Below, one piece after another: positions 63,779 through 64,000 of a stretch of 64,000 bases of DNA; position 1 is the first letter of the stretch; every line of letters starts with the position of its first letter. Source of the DNA: Colwellia_A sp047621305 (GTDB lineage: Bacteria > Pseudomonadota > Gammaproteobacteria > Enterobacterales > Alteromonadaceae); the NCBI GenBank assembly GCA_047621305.1, contig JBLHNB010000018.1, positions 1-64,000 on the forward strand, read 5' to 3'. The position numbers were made by a program, and so were the translations under genes. Below the pieces are notes generated by a model, which had not been told where the DNA came from, made no database searches, and saw nothing but the letters and a program-made list of their open reading frames with translations.

Positions 63779-64000
63779 ATGAAAGTTACAGTTTTTGGTA
63801 TAGGTTATGTAGGACTAGTACAAGCAGCCGTTTTGGCATCTGTTGGCCACGACGTAGTTTGTGTAGATATTGACGAAACTAGAGTCGAAAACCTAAAGAA
63901 AGGTATTATTCCAATCTACGAACCAGGCCTGACACCATTAGTGGAAGAAACCTATCGAGCTGGATTATTAAACTTCACCACAGATGCCAAAGCTGGCGTT
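63779..64000 (+). CDS. UDP-glucose/GDP-mannose dehydrogenase, N-terminal part (gene runs off the right edge)
   Basis: The 74 visible codons begin MKVTVFGIGYVGLVQAAVLA and contain the Rossmann glycine motif GIGYVG, a beta-strand acid VDIDETR, and IPIYEPGLTPLVEE, which is conserved in UDP-glucose 6-dehydrogenases. The product would be UDP-glucuronate (or GDP-mannuronate), a precursor for exopolysaccharide. The residues seen fit UDP-glucose dehydrogenase better, but the catalytic Cys is outside the window. It continues the PEP-CTERM locus after a 118-base gap. Confidence 0.9.
   Translation, partial: MKVTVFGIGYVGLVQAAVLASVGHDVVCVDIDETRVENLKKGIIPIYEPGLTPLVEETYRAGLLNFTTDAKAGV

Overview
The window is AT-rich chromosomal DNA from a marine gammaproteobacterium. 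Gene content and order point to the Alteromonadales and most likely the Colwellia/Thalassotalea group. This is inferred from the thrU-tyrU-glyT-thrT-tuf unit, the argE/argCBFGH(A)A divergon with a fused ArgH-acetyltransferase, the tsaE-amiB-mutL-miaA-hfq-hflXKC-purA block, the gpsA-secB-grxC-yibN/gpmI-envC-yibQ block and a PEP-CTERM polysaccharide locus at the right edge. No phage, insertion sequence, integron or CRISPR array is visible.

Layout. 1-1.0 kb: start of tuf (EF-Tu) and four tRNA genes behind one strong promoter. 1.0-3.8 kb: coaX, birA, murB. 3.9-7.8 kb: a three-gene polysaccharide export cassette (beta-barrel protein, short Wza-like protein, Wzc-like tyrosine autokinase) between murB and the arginine genes. 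7.9-16.7 kb: arginine biosynthesis, argA, argH(A), argG, argF, argB, argC on the minus strand and argE divergent, with a candidate ArgR box over the argC promoter. 16.8-18.3 kb: an unrecognised gene with a faint HD-GYP resemblance. 18.4-23 kb: metL-metB and divergent metJ, separated by two clusters of MetJ boxes and a dispersed repeat. 23-26.5 kb: malic enzyme, purA, a small membrane protein. 26.7-35.3 kb: tsaE-amiB-mutL-miaA-hfq-hflX-hflK-hflC. 35.3-35.6 kb: a decayed remnant of nnrE, which normally precedes tsaE. 35.7-48.9 kb: queG, a DUF1289 protein coupled to a 1197-residue hybrid-kinase-like protein that has lost its catalytic motifs, a DUF4442 protein, a DnaQ-type exonuclease, a calcium-binding-type protein, orn, rsgA, psd and a BlaI/M56-TonB pair. 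49.1-57.9 kb: pldB, fieF, trmL and the gpsA-to-yibQ block. 58-64 kb: a secreted serine protease, a patatin, then a PEP-CTERM-type acyltransferase, the PrsT TPR lipoprotein and the start of a UDP-glucose/GDP-mannose dehydrogenase.

Most genes are housekeeping. The parts that deserve attention are the decayed nnrE, the apparently dead phosphorelay protein, the orphan EPS cassette about 50 kb from the PEP-CTERM locus, the atypical carbamoyl-phosphate motifs of ArgF, coexistence of ArgA with an ArgH-GNAT fusion, an orphan minus-strand terminator at 42.3 kb, and several families of short repeats in intergenic DNA. I did not find a clearly new defence or mobile system. All family calls come from reading the sequence; no database search was run.
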